DNA from: Acidobacteriota bacterium
GTDB taxonomy: Bacteria; Acidobacteriota; Thermoanaerobaculia; Gp7-AA8
Direction of reading: 5' to 3'
Assembly: GCA_021325515.1 (NCBI GenBank)
Contig: JAJPHC010000048.1
Span: 27,587 to 91,586, forward strand
DNA: 64,000 nucleotides
Positions 16,847 to 26,933 of the stretch are shown here, piece after piece. A model generated the notes under the pieces. That model did not search any database, was not told where the DNA came from, and worked only from the letters and a program-made list of their open reading frames with translations. The translations under genes and the position numbers were made by a program. Positions within the stretch are counted from its first letter, which is position 1, and each line of letters starts with the position of its first letter.

Positions 16847-18205
16847 CTATTGCCTCACGAGTTCGACTCGCCGGTTCTGCGCCCGCCCGATCTCGCTGTC
16901 GTTGCTGGCGATCGGCTTTGTCGCGCCGAAGCCGGCGGTGCTTAGCCTCGCTCCTTCGATCCCGGCCGCCTGCAGATACGCCTTGACCGAAGAGCCGCGT
17001 CGTTCGGAGAGATCCTGGTTGTGCTCAGGCGTGGAAGTCGAATCGGTATGACCCTCGATGGTGACCTTCCATTCCGGCTTCGCCTTCAGGATCGTGACGA
17101 TCTTATCCAGCGTAGATTTCGATTCGTCCCGGATGCGATCGGAGTCGCTATCGAAGTTGATGCCATAGACCCGTGCGCGCCCGAGTTTTTCCAGGTCGCT
17201 CGACAGTTGTTGTTCAACGCCTCCGAGCCAGTGCGGACATGACCCGGTTTCGCTGCTCTTTCTCGGTCCGGTCAGCAGCCTCTCCGTATATGCCTGGCTG
17301 CCGGCATTCCACCACACTCCAATCGCCTGTTTCGCATCGGCGGTGAGGAGCAGAATCCCGGAACCCATTTCCTTGCTCTCCTCACCTCCGCTCTGCTCGA
17401 ACCACGTGAGCTTTGCGATATGCCCTTCAATTCCGCCTCTGATCAGACCCCGGCGATTTTCGTAGCAGCCGGTCAGCGACGTTCCTTCCTGCTTCAGGTG
17501 GAGTCCTCCCGTGAATTCGAAGTCGTAAGTACCGCTCAAATCGGCCGGAGCCGTGTGCGTCAGCTGTGTCCCATAGGCGCGGAATTCGTTGAGCTCGATC
17601 GTGCTGTCGGTATCCGCGGTGTGATTGTTCCTCACCGTCAGGCGTACCCATCGCGCGGGAACCTCGGCGGAAACGGGAAAGAGCTGGTTGTTCACGCGGT
17701 CCTGCAGCGACACGTCAGCGATTTTCTGAAAGCCATCACTCTCGCTCGTATCCGAGACCTCGACGGTGATGTCTTTGGCACTGCAGCCCTTGAATTGTGA
17801 TTCGGTACTGGCGTTGTCGAACTCCATCGTCTTCAGCAATGTCTTTTCCGGCAGAGCGATGACGATGGTCTGTGGGCTCACCACGCCGCGGTCGGTCGCC
17901 CACAGGCTTGCCGGATTCTCGTCCAGCAACGCGTAGGCTGACTCCGATTGCATCCACTCACTCGGCCTCTTCACGATGTACGCACCTGCCGAGAGTGCGA
18001 CAAGGCTTGCGGGCTTCTGGCGGTCGGACGTCTGTGCGGCCGGAGCCGCCGCTGCACGCGTTGCGGCAGCACCGCCCGCCTGTGTGCCCGTAGCGCTCTG
18101 CGGATTGGCGCTCCCGCCGGAATTCTCTTTCGAGCAGCTTGCTGGCAGCAGCAGCGCCGCGCAGATCAGCAGCACGATCGGCAACCTGTGACTTCGGCCG
18201 CGCAT
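16847..18205 (-). CDS. OmpA-family lipoprotein with discoidin-like domain
   Basis: A 452-residue envelope protein. MRGRSHRLPIVLLICAALLL then PASC is a lipoprotein signal (Cys24). After an Ala/Gly/Thr linker, about 75-215 reads like an F5/8C or NADase-type glycan-binding fold (LLDENPASLWATDRG, VPARWVRLTVRNNH, IELNEFRAYG). A central beta-rich segment holds GTYDFEFTGGLHLKQEGTSL. The C-terminus (about 340-452) is an OmpA peptidoglycan-binding domain: VYGINFDSDSDRIRDESKST, VTIEGHTDSTSTPEHNQDLS and RRGSSVKAYLQAAGI. It starts after GGAGAAGAC. With the next gene upstream (39-bp gap) it forms a secreted-protein operon. Confidence 0.85.
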   Translation of the reverse strand: MRGRSHRLPIVLLICAALLLPASCSKENSGGSANPQSATGTQAGGAAATRAAAAPAAQTSDRQKPASLVALSAGAYIVKRPSEWMQSESAYALLDENPASLWATDRGVVSPQTIVIALPEKTLLKTMEFDNASTESQFKGCSAKDITVEVSDTSESDGFQKIADVSLQDRVNNQLFPVSAEVPARWVRLTVRNNHTADTDSTIELNEFRAYGTQLTHTAPADLSGTYDFEFTGGLHLKQEGTSLTGCYENRRGLIRGGIEGHIAKLTWFEQSGGEESKEMGSGILLLTADAKQAIGVWWNAGSQAYTERLLTGPRKSSETGSCPHWLGGVEQQLSSDLEKLGRARVYGINFDSDSDRIRDESKSTLDKIVTILKAKPEWKVTIEGHTDSTSTPEHNQDLSERRGSSVKAYLQAAGIEGARLSTAGFGATKPIASNDSEIGRAQNRRVELVRQ

Positions 18206-18244
18206 GTCTTCTCCTCTTCTTCTCTTCTTCTCGCCTCGCGATCG

Positions 18245-20167
18245 CTACTTCTGCCGACGGAAGGTATACGTGTCCATTGTCTGTCCGCTGATGACGCCGC
18301 GAATCACGAGTTTGGTGTCGTCGCACGTGTACTTCAGTTGAATGGGCCCGCCTTCGAACACAGGCCCGAGTCTCCCAGCCTGCGTCGAGCGGATTCCATA
18401 TTCTCCGATCGACTTCAACGTGAGTTGTGAACTCTCGACCTTTGTGAGTTTGACCTCCCCGCTCACTGCGCTGATATAGCCCGTTGCCGATCCGCTCCAT
18501 TTGTCCGAAAACGTCCGTGAGCCGATCGTTTCCTTCACGGTTTGCATTGCGGTGTAGTCGATGGTGGTTCGTCCGCTGTCCTCCACCGTCATCACGATCC
18601 CCTGACCTCCGCTCTTGGCAGTACGCACCACCGATTCGGATTGCCACCTCCCTATCAGGCAGGCATCGAGCCCCCCCGGGCCGTAGTTACCAGAGGACGC
18701 TGCGACGGAGATCGATGGCTTCTTCTTTGCGGCTGGCGGCGGTGTCGTGCCCACGGAGGACGCCGCAGCCGGACCGGCATTCGGCGGCTTCGCCGCGGGC
18801 CGTAGAGGATGCGCTCCTTTTGTGACCTCTTCGGGAACCGCGCCGATCAGTTTTGCGCCGACGGCCTGCTTGTAGCAGCGCTCCAGGCAGAGGTAGTAAT
18901 CCTGCCACGACGCTTCCGATCGCACTTTCGCGTCGCGGCAGTTCTGCTTCATCTCCTCCGTAGCCTGTTTCCCCGCCTGATAGTACGGAAGGCAGACGGC
19001 CGCCTGCTCGTCTCTGTTTTTCTTTGCGACTTCCTCCAGATTCCGGCATTGCATCTCGCACAGCCTTTGCGCCTGGCTGGCCGGCGGCTCCGGCGTAACC
19101 TCGATGGGAGTCGATGCTGGGGGTGGCGTCTCGCTGACAGTCCCGCCTCCCGCCTCACACCCGCATACCGTCCGGATGTTCATGTTCTCGAGTTTCATCT
19201 GACCGAAGCGGGGAACCAGCACGAGTGTGGGCACGACGGTCGACGCCTTTCCCGCTTTCTTCGCCAGATCCTCCGTCAGTTTCTGCAGGTCGGGCTTTTC
19301 CTCGTCTCCTTCCTGCTTCTTCATCGAATTCTCTACGCCCGTGTAGAGCTTCTGGGAGGACTTGATCACGTCGCGAACATCCATCAGCGCCTTGCCCTGG
19401 CCACGCGACCAGTCCAGCTTTGCTTCCATCCCTTCCAGCGGGAGGTAAACACTGATGTAGAAGTACTGGAGCTTCTCGATGTTTTCCTTCTGGTGGCAGT
19501 CGCATCTCCCCTCCACCAGGACGTACATCCCTCCTTTGTTCTGGCCTGAGGGTGGCTGAAAATCGACCGTCACTTTCGGGCTGCAGTAGCGCATTCCCGG
19601 AATGGACACGCTTTCCGTGACGCGCCTTCCGATCGGCCCGCCGAACAGCGCCTTGTTGATCTTGTCGCGCGCCGCGTTGCCCGCCTTCTCCGCTTCTTTC
19701 TTGAGCGAAGCGGGAAGCTTGCCCTTCGCCTTCTCGGTCGCCCAGTCCATGGCGTTGTTGACGATCGCCTGGCCGAGGGCGCCTTCAGGATCTTCGGTGT
19801 CATAGGCCGCGATCACCTCTCCGGCCAGCTCGGCTACTTTCCCCGCGTTGTCCGCTCCGACCGAGTCCGCACCCTCGCGAATCGCGCCCGCCGTCTCTTT
19901 CATCACAGAACGGGAGTGGGTCTGGATTTCCCAGAAGAAGAGTGCCTGCTTTGCGACCGACAACGCTGCGTTGTCACACGTGCCGGGAAGGGCGAGATCA
20001 CTCTTCAGTGCTTTGACCTGTTCGTAGAGCTCAGCGTTCGTCTTGTGCAGGTCGAACTGGACTTCGACGTCGCTCGATGCCCTGGCTTCCGGAAGCGGCC
20101 ACACTGCGAGGATTTCGCACAGCAGCCCCGTCACGATGATCCGTAGTCCTAAGCGATGGTTAGGCAT
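18245..20167 (-). CDS. Secreted Cys-rich protein of unknown function
   Basis: A 640-residue protein that I do not recognise. The second of two adjacent in-frame ATGs was chosen because GGAGG lies 6 nt before it and directly abuts the first. A signal peptide ends WPLPEARAS. The N-terminal half is helical (AELYEQVKALKSDLAL, EKAKGKLPASLKKEAEKAG). Cysteines cluster later: GRCDCHQ, VCGCEAGGG, LCEMQCRN, NCRDAK and LCLERCYK, suggesting disulfides or metal binding outside the cytoplasm. After a Pro/Ala linker, the last 140 residues form a beta-rich domain (CLIGRWQSESVV ... VIRGVISGQTMDTYTF), also seen in small lipocalin-like families. Paired with the OmpA-like gene downstream. Confidence 0.7.
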   Translation of the reverse strand: MPNHRLGLRIIVTGLLCEILAVWPLPEARASSDVEVQFDLHKTNAELYEQVKALKSDLALPGTCDNAALSVAKQALFFWEIQTHSRSVMKETAGAIREGADSVGADNAGKVAELAGEVIAAYDTEDPEGALGQAIVNNAMDWATEKAKGKLPASLKKEAEKAGNAARDKINKALFGGPIGRRVTESVSIPGMRYCSPKVTVDFQPPSGQNKGGMYVLVEGRCDCHQKENIEKLQYFYISVYLPLEGMEAKLDWSRGQGKALMDVRDVIKSSQKLYTGVENSMKKQEGDEEKPDLQKLTEDLAKKAGKASTVVPTLVLVPRFGQMKLENMNIRTVCGCEAGGGTVSETPPPASTPIEVTPEPPASQAQRLCEMQCRNLEEVAKKNRDEQAAVCLPYYQAGKQATEEMKQNCRDAKVRSEASWQDYYLCLERCYKQAVGAKLIGAVPEEVTKGAHPLRPAAKPPNAGPAAASSVGTTPPPAAKKKPSISVAASSGNYGPGGLDACLIGRWQSESVVRTAKSGGQGIVMTVEDSGRTTIDYTAMQTVKETIGSRTFSDKWSGSATGYISAVSGEVKLTKVESSQLTLKSIGEYGIRSTQAGRLGPVFEGGPIQLKYTCDDTKLVIRGVISGQTMDTYTFRRQK

Positions 20168-20173
20168 CGACAT

Positions 20174-20476
20174 CCTCCACTACCCTCGCGGCAGCGTTGT
20201 TGTCAGGAGCCTGGATGGATTCGCGTCAGTCTATGGACGTGAGTCTGGCATTGCAACCGCTCGGACAAAGCATCTCCTGTCCAGGCGCTGAGAGCTCTGC
20301 CGATCGAGTAACGCAGCCTGTCATGCGCTCAGAGCCGAACACCGCGCCCACTTGTCGAATCGAATAGGAGATCTGGAGACCGACAAATAGGACGTGCCGT
20401 AAGGCAACTCAATGCCGCGCAGTGATGGTAGGCTGGCATCACTCAGATCAATTTTCGTCTTCATTGGAAGAAGTCC
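20174..20476. other. Intergenic region without visible gene
   Basis: About 300 bp between divergent secreted-protein genes. It holds the ribosome-binding site GGAGG (minus strand, 20174-20178) for the Cys-rich protein and GGAAGAAG just before 20477 for the beta-helix protein. No RNA gene or clear repeat is seen. Confidence 0.6.
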
Positions 20477-21779
20477 ATGCGATGGATCCTCAGTGCTGCG
20501 CTGATGATCGCTTTGGCACCGGTTGAAGGCCGTGCGCAGAATCCGGTAGTCAATCCGCCGAACCCGCAATCGAACGTAGTCGTTGACCTTTCGGAGTTCC
20601 TGCCGGGAAATACACCGTATCGCGCCTTCGCAAACGCATTCGCCGCGTGCAGGCAGCGACACGCGGCAAAGCTGGTCATCCCGCCCGGGCAATATGTATT
20701 CGACGACCCTGCGATTCCAAACACAGGGACCGGCGCGGCGCACATTCCAGTGCCGTTTCAAACCGATCTCGTGATCGATGGCCAGGGAGCAGAGCTCGTC
20801 TTCCATTACAACCAGCCAGGAATCGCATTTGTCGGATGCCAGCGCGTCCTGCTCCGCAACATCGCCATCGACTGGGACATCCCGATGGCATCACCGGGGC
20901 AAGTCATTCGCATGCCGGACGGCCGTATCGCCGTACGCGTAGCTGACGGCTATCCCGTTTCGAGCTCGACGCCGGTCGATGCTGTATCGGAGTACGACGT
21001 CGCAAACAGGAGCTGGGCGAAGAGCAGGCTGGATTTCACGGGGCGTTACGAAGTCTATTACCCGCGCAACGTCCAGATCGTGGCTCCTCAGACGTTGTAT
21101 TCGCCCGACTTCGCAAGACTCCAGGAGGGACTCCAGGTACTCGTCCGCCATTACACGAGTGGTACGTCGAACGCCATCGAGGGCGATCTCGGAAACGAAG
21201 ATCTGACATTCGAAAACGTCACGATCTACGAAGCGCCGGGTGCGGGCTTTTCGTTCTCTCTCGCCGGGCGCGGAATCCGATTGTCGGCGTGCACGATCGC
21301 TTTGAAGCCGGGTGCGGACCGCTTCTCGACCAGCGATGGCGGAGCCAATTTCAATCTAACGCGCGGCGACATCATCGTCGAGAACTGCGACTTCAGCGGC
21401 TTGGGCGACGACTCCGTCAACATCGCCGGTGGCTGGCTGACGGTCGCGAAGAATGACGGGACCAATGTCGTGGAGATCAAGGGATCGCCACCGGATTTCC
21501 TGATCCTGCCGCAGATGGCTGCGCCGGGGGATCGTCTCCGCTTTGCCTCGTCCGGCGATCTTTCTACAAAGGGCGAGTACGAGATCCGCGCCGTCAACTT
21601 CGATCAGACACGGTCGATTCTGTCTGTCACGCTCGATCGGCCGGCCGCCGGCGGTGACCTCGTCTGCAACCTCAACGAGAGCTCTTCGAACCTCCTCGTG
21701 CGCGGGAACCATTTTCACAACAACCGCGGGCGAGGAATGATGATTCAAACGGCAAACGGGCGGATCGAGAACAATACCG

Positions 21780-23223
21780 AGCAACCGGGCACATAGGTAA
21801 CAAAACAGACCGGGAACATAGGTAACACTTCTCTCTAGATCGGTGCAAAGGAACAGTCGAGCGCTTTCAACGAAAATCGCCCAGAAACGCGGAGCGTCAG
21901 CGCCGACTCAATTCGCACGAACACTCGTTGTTGCCCGCCAGTACCGGTGGTGCGATCACGTAGATGGTCGATCCACGATAAATCGTCGTGATGCTCATCC
22001 ATAGAACTTACGCTCCCGTTCATCGAAGCGCGCAAGAAGCACAGGCCCGTAATAGAGCGACCAGACGCCGTCGGCGATTTCTTCGAGCGCGACCACTTCT
22101 TTCCCAAGAGTGTGGCTGAGGAACAGCGGCTTGTCCTTCCATCGAATCGTGCCGTTCGGATCGACTCTTCGAACTTCGAGGTGTCCTGGATACTCGATCG
22201 GTGGGAGTTTCGCCGTGTAGGGTCGCGGCGAGGGTGTATAAACGCTTGCAGGGCGCTTCTGACCGAGAGCCTCATGGGGTCGTTCATCGTTGTAGATGGT
22301 TCGAAAGCGGTCGAACCGAGGCTGCTGTGACGCGAAGCTATACGCCGGCGGCCGTGCTGTTTCCGCCTTGAGCGTGCGATGCATCCGTTCGTGCGCACCA
22401 TTCTGTTCCGGATGACCAGGGACGATTCTTTCGACGCGAATTCCCATGCGGATCCACCACAACGACAACCGCGAGAGCCGCGCCAGTCCTGGAGATCCGA
22501 ACGGACTGCCATTGTCCGAAAGAATCGCGCGCGGAAGCCCATACTCGGAGAAAACACGCTCGAACGCACGACGCGTGTGCTCGTACCCGGTCGACTCGAA
22601 GCCTTCACACATCATGAGATATCGGCTCACGTGATCAACGACCGTAAGCGGATAGCAATAGCGGTGATTACCCAGCAGGAACTGCCCTTTGTAGTCGACC
22701 GTCATCAGGTCGTTCGGCTCCAGAGGGACGCTGCGCGGCCGCAAGGGATGTGCAGGAGGATTACGACGTGGCCGCGGAACGATAAGCCCTTCTCTTTGCA
22801 GAATGTCGCCCACCGTGCTCGGCGCCGGCCATTCCACATCGGGGTGGAGCTCGCTCAGACGCGCCACGATCTTGCGTGGCCCCATGTGTGGGAACCGACG
22901 ACGAAACGCCACCACCCGCTCGGCAATGCTTTCGTCCGTGCGATGTGGAATCCTCAACGGAGCGCGTGACCGATCAACAAGGCCCCTAATGCCCTCCTCA
23001 TTGTGACGGGAGAGCCACTTGTGCAATATGCGCCTGCTCACCCCGTAGCGGTCCGACAACTCTGTCACCGAGTAGAACCCGCTCAAGTAGTCATCGATAA
23101 GACGTTCACGTTCGAGCACAGGACCGGTCTCCTTCCACGGCATGCTCTTCCCTCCCTTCGGTCGGAGAGAAGTGTTACCTATGTTCCCGGTCTGTTTTGT
23201 TACCTATGTGCCCGGTCTGTACC
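21780..23223. mobile_element. IS481-family insertion sequence, about 1444 bp, with 5-bp target duplication
   Basis: Long terminal inverted repeats of about 50 bp read inward from both sides (ACCGGGCACATAGGTAACAA at 21784 and its complement ending 23216), each containing two GGGnACATAGGTAAC sub-repeats. One transposase gene fills the interior on the minus strand. TACCG occurs at 21775-21779 and 23224-23228, flanking the element, and excision with one copy restores the host gene frame. The outermost 4-7 bases are not symmetrical, so the exact tips are uncertain by a few bases. Confidence 0.9.
21995..23143 (-). CDS. IS481 family transposase
   Basis: A 382-residue DDE transposase. Residues about 12-60 are a helix-turn-helix (LIDDYLSGFYSVTELSDRYG, RRILHKWLSRHNEEG), followed by a second HTH-like region with TVGDILQREGLI. 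The rve catalytic core has MTVDYKGQFLLG (first Asp), RAILSDNGSPFG (second Asp) and PEQNGAHERMHRTLKAE (Glu), so all three catalytic residues are present and the protein looks active. The C-terminal part (LEVRRVDPNGTIRWK) is the usual IS481 tail. It is encoded opposite to the interrupted host gene. Confidence 0.93.
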   Translation of the reverse strand: MPWKETGPVLERERLIDDYLSGFYSVTELSDRYGVSRRILHKWLSRHNEEGIRGLVDRSRAPLRIPHRTDESIAERVVAFRRRFPHMGPRKIVARLSELHPDVEWPAPSTVGDILQREGLIVPRPRRNPPAHPLRPRSVPLEPNDLMTVDYKGQFLLGNHRYCYPLTVVDHVSRYLMMCEGFESTGYEHTRRAFERVFSEYGLPRAILSDNGSPFGSPGLARLSRLSLWWIRMGIRVERIVPGHPEQNGAHERMHRTLKAETARPPAYSFASQQPRFDRFRTIYNDERPHEALGQKRPASVYTPSPRPYTAKLPPIEYPGHLEVRRVDPNGTIRWKDKPLFLSHTLGKEVVALEEIADGVWSLYYGPVLLARFDERERKFYG

Positions 23224-23882
23224 TACCGTCGAGGATGTCTCCCAGGGCGGGATTCGCCTGACAACGGACGCAGCGTATTTCTGGCAGGGCCCTGGATGCG
23301 ACAACGTCGTCGTCACAGGCAACACGTTCCGCTCATGCACGTGGGGCACGTATACGCGATATCCCGATTCGACGGTCGTGAGCGCCGACGCCTATGTGCT
23401 CAACGGCGCCATTGCCCATGCAGCGGTCAACAAGAGCATCGTCATTGAGAACAACCTCATTGCAAATGACCCCGGACTTGCGATTCTCGTTTCGTCTGCA
23501 AGCGGTGTGACCATCGATTCAAACAAGATCGTCAATTCGAACCTGCTGCCCTATCCAAAGGAAGGGTTCCCACCCTTTGCCGGTTCCTTGACCGTGACCT
23601 GGGCTTCATCGATCCTGATTCGAGGAAACGTGGAAACCGCGACACAGAAGACGTATGCGTCGGGGATCTACGTCGACGGACAGACAACGTCGGACGTGAC
23701 CCTGACACCAGACGCCATGGTCCTCATCCTCCCCAGGCACCGTGCTGTAAACCACTGATGCAGGTGTGCTCCGAACTCCAACTGGAGTGCACAGCGGAGA
23801 CGCCATGATGGCTACAACCCCATCCGTCAAAACAGGCGCCGGGAATCAGGACTGACGTACAGCAGGCATCCTTGCCACTTGC

Positions 23883-26800
23883 CTAACCATTCGCTGCAGC
23901 CCTCCGGTGAATCATCGCGAAGACCACCGGCGTCACGACGAGCGAGAGCAGCAGGGCGAAGAGCAACCCTCCGATCACACAGATCGCCAGCGGCTGCAAC
24001 AGCTCTGCACCCGATCCGAGCGCGAACGCCAGCGGCAGCATCCCGAGCATCGCGGCGAGCGACGTCATGAGCACCGGCCGGAATCGCCGGCGCCCCGATT
24101 CGCGCAGCGCCGCCGTCAGGTCCTTCCCCGAGCGCAGATGATCCTCCACCGTGTCGAGCATCAGAATGCCGTTCTTCGACACGATGCCGACGATCATGAT
24201 CATCCCCATCATCGAGACGACGTTGAGCGTCGTGTGCGTCACCAGCAGCGCGCCGAGGCTGCCGGAGAGCGCCAGCAGGGCACCGCAGACGATGGCCGTG
24301 GGATGCGTGAACGAACGGAACTCGATCACGAGGACGATGAACACCAGCGCCGCCGCGAGCGCGAGTGCAAGCAGCAGCTCGCGGAACGACGCCTGTTGTT
24401 CCTGATACAGCCCGCCGTATTCGATGGTCATTCCCGGCGGCAGATGGACTTGCCGCCCGAGTTTCGCCTGAATGTCGCGCATGGCGGATCCGAGGTCGCG
24501 GCCTTCGAGGCGCGCAGTCACGGCGATCGTCTGCCGCAGGCCGTCGCGATCGATCTCCGTCTGGCCCGGATCGTAATCGACATTCGCGATCTGCCCGATG
24601 CGCACCATGCTGTTCGTCGACGGAGAGCGAAGTTGCAGCGCGCGCAGTTGGTCGAGCTGGAGCTGCGGCGTCGAAAGCCGGACGCGCACGCCGACGGAGC
24701 GCCCATGGTCGATGACGCTCGAGACGACATCGCCATTGAGCGCGACGGTCAGCGCCTCGTTGACGTCGTTCGCCGTCAGGCCGAAGAGCGCCGCGCGCTG
24801 CGGGTCGACGCGGAACGTCACCGCCGGACCGCTGACGACGACACCGTCGAAGACATCCACCACGCCGTTCACCTTGCCGATCGCGCCGGCGACCTGCACC
24901 GCCGTTGCGCGCAGTGCCGCCGCATCTTCGCTGAACAGCCGTATCTCGATCGGCGCGGGCGAGCTGGTGAGATCGCCGATGAGATCGGAGAGGATCCCGG
25001 CGAACTCCACGCGCAGCGCAGGCTCGCTCGATTCGATCTTCTGCCTCAGCTCCGACGTGACCTCCTCAGTCGATCGCCCCTTGTCCTTCAGCTTCACGAG
25101 AAAGTCGCCCGTGTTCGGCTCCGTGATGGCCAGGCCGAGTTGCAAGCCTGTGCGGCGTGAGTAGCTGTCGACTTCGGCCGTCTCCTTCAGCATCGCTTCG
25201 ACGTGGCGGAGCATGCGGTCCGTCTCATCGAGCGACGCGCCGGCGGGAGCGACATAGTCGAGAACGAATGCCCGTTCGTCGAAGGCAGGCAGGAACTCCG
25301 ATCCGAGAAATCGGTAGACGGCGAACGAGAGCACGGCGATGACCGCGACGACGATCATCACGACGCCCGTTCTGCGCAACGCCTTCGCCAGCAGCCACTC
25401 GTATCCGTTGACGAGCCTCTCCAGGATCCGGCCGTGCCCCTTCTCCCCGTCTGACTCAGGGACGCGAATGAAGTGCTCCGCCACGACCGGCGTGAAGGTC
25501 AGCGCCAGCACGAGCGACGTGAGCAGCGCCACGCTCATGGTGAGCGCGAGCGATCGAAAGAAGACTCCTGTGACGCCGGTGAGCAGCGCGAGCGGCAGAA
25601 AGACGACGACCGGCGTGATGGTCGAGCCGACGATCGGACCGGAGATTTCGGCGATGGCTCTCTGCACGGCGTCGCGCCGGCTCTCGCCGCGTCCGAGGTG
25701 CGTGTAGATGTTCTCCACGACGACGATCGCGTCGTCGATGACGAGGCCGATCGCCGCGGCGACGCCGCCCAGCGTCATCAGATCGAAGGAGAGGCCGGCG
25801 ATCCACATCGCGACGAACGTGACCAGAACGGTGATGGGGATGACCAGCGCCGCAACGATCGTCGTCCCCCAATTGCGCAGGAAGCCGTACAGGATGAGCA
25901 TGGAGAGAACGAGGCCGATCGCGATCGCATCGCGCACAGAGTTGACTGCGCTGCGCACGAGAATCGATTGGTCGTAGAAGGGCTTGATTTCCACGTCGGG
26001 CGGCAACTGCCTCTCGAGACCGGCCAGCGTGGTCCTGACGTCATCGGCAACCGTGACGATGTTCGCAGCCGGCTGGCGCAGGATGTTGACGAGCGCCGCG
26101 GGACGGCCGTCCGCCGTGACGATCGTGAAGCGCGGCTCCAGTCCCGGCCGCACCGTCGCCACATCTCCAACACGCACCGGAACGTTGTTCACGGTCGACA
26201 CGATGATCGACGCGAGATCGTCGGCGGTCGTCGCCTGACCGCTCACCAGCGCCAGCTCGAGCTGATGGTTTTCGTTGATCAATCCCGGGCTGAGGATGAC
26301 GTTCGAATTCCTGATCGCGTCCCCGGTCTGCTGCAGCGACAGGCCGCGCGCTTCGAGCTTCGCGCGATCGATCAACACGTGGTACTCGCGCATCTGGCCG
26401 CCGGCCACCGCGACGCTGCTCACGCCCGGAATGCGCGCGAGCGGAGGACGAATGATCACGTCCGCGAGATTGCGCAGAGTGCCGGAGTCGCGCTTCGGCG
26501 ATGTGATGCTGTACCCGGCCACGGGAAAGACGGCGAACGTCAGGCGCTCGACGCGCTCGAACGACGCGCCGGAAGGAAGGGACGACGTCAGCCCGGAAGT
26601 CTTCGTCTGCACGAGCTGCAGCGCCTGCTGGATGTCCGTTCGCCAGTCGAAGAAGAGATCGATCTCGCACGATCCGCGCGCCGTCACCGACTTGATGCGC
26701 CGGATCCCCGGAATCCCGTTCATCGCCTCTTCGATCGGGCGCGTGACTGCGACGAGCGTCTGCTGCGCAGGGGCGACGCCGTTGTTGGCCACGATGACGA

Positions 26801-26933
26801 TTCGCGGAAAATCAGTCTGCGGGAAAAGCGCGCGCGGAACGCGGAAGAACGCCACCACGCCGGCGACGGACAGCAGCGCGATGACGAGCAGCACCGCGCG
26901 CGACTGCTGCGAGACGATGCGGCCCGCATTCAT
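23883..26933 (-). CDS. RND family efflux pump inner-membrane transporter
   Basis: A 1016-residue AcrB-like proton-driven exporter. TM1 is at about 13-32; two large periplasmic loops follow TM1 and TM7; TM2-6 begin near 330 and TM8-12 near 850. The TM4 proton-relay motif is present as IGLVIDDAIVVVENIYTHLG with the double Asp typical of the HAE1 (drug/hydrophobe) type, and TM10-11 has MMGMIMIVGIVSKNGILMLD with the relay Lys. Heavy-metal (CzcA) type is less likely. It is last in a three-gene operon, overlapping the adaptor gene by 4 bp (ATGA). The operator site at 29355 would control the operon. Confidence 0.92.
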   Translation of the reverse strand: MNAGRIVSQQSRAVLLVIALLSVAGVVAFFRVPRALFPQTDFPRIVIVANNGVAPAQQTLVAVTRPIEEAMNGIPGIRRIKSVTARGSCEIDLFFDWRTDIQQALQLVQTKTSGLTSSLPSGASFERVERLTFAVFPVAGYSITSPKRDSGTLRNLADVIIRPPLARIPGVSSVAVAGGQMREYHVLIDRAKLEARGLSLQQTGDAIRNSNVILSPGLINENHQLELALVSGQATTADDLASIIVSTVNNVPVRVGDVATVRPGLEPRFTIVTADGRPAALVNILRQPAANIVTVADDVRTTLAGLERQLPPDVEIKPFYDQSILVRSAVNSVRDAIAIGLVLSMLILYGFLRNWGTTIVAALVIPITVLVTFVAMWIAGLSFDLMTLGGVAAAIGLVIDDAIVVVENIYTHLGRGESRRDAVQRAIAEISGPIVGSTITPVVVFLPLALLTGVTGVFFRSLALTMSVALLTSLVLALTFTPVVAEHFIRVPESDGEKGHGRILERLVNGYEWLLAKALRRTGVVMIVVAVIAVLSFAVYRFLGSEFLPAFDERAFVLDYVAPAGASLDETDRMLRHVEAMLKETAEVDSYSRRTGLQLGLAITEPNTGDFLVKLKDKGRSTEEVTSELRQKIESSEPALRVEFAGILSDLIGDLTSSPAPIEIRLFSEDAAALRATAVQVAGAIGKVNGVVDVFDGVVVSGPAVTFRVDPQRAALFGLTANDVNEALTVALNGDVVSSVIDHGRSVGVRVRLSTPQLQLDQLRALQLRSPSTNSMVRIGQIANVDYDPGQTEIDRDGLRQTIAVTARLEGRDLGSAMRDIQAKLGRQVHLPPGMTIEYGGLYQEQQASFRELLLALALAAALVFIVLVIEFRSFTHPTAIVCGALLALSGSLGALLVTHTTLNVVSMMGMIMIVGIVSKNGILMLDTVEDHLRSGKDLTAALRESGRRRFRPVLMTSLAAMLGMLPLAFALGSGAELLQPLAICVIGGLLFALLLSLVVTPVVFAMIHRRAAANG

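Larger units (their letters stand above)
20477..23758 (+). pseudogene. Secreted parallel beta-helix (pectate-lyase-fold) protein split by IS481 element
   Basis: Two coding segments, 20477-21778 and 23228-23758, are separated by an insertion sequence. Removing the element and one copy of TACCG restores an open frame (…IENNT joined to VEDVSQGG…) of about 610 residues, so disruption is recent. The N-terminus is a signal peptide (MRWILSAALMIALAPVEGRA). Many short turns typical of right-handed beta-helices follow: LVIDGQGAELVFHY, DLTFENVTIYEAPGAGFSF, DIIVENCDFSGLGDDSVNI, NLLVRGNHFHNNRGRGMMI and, after the element, KSIVIENNLIANDPGLAI. Such folds bind or cut polysaccharides; substrate unknown. GGAAGAAG precedes the ATG. 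As it stands it would give a 439-residue truncated product. Confidence 0.85.
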
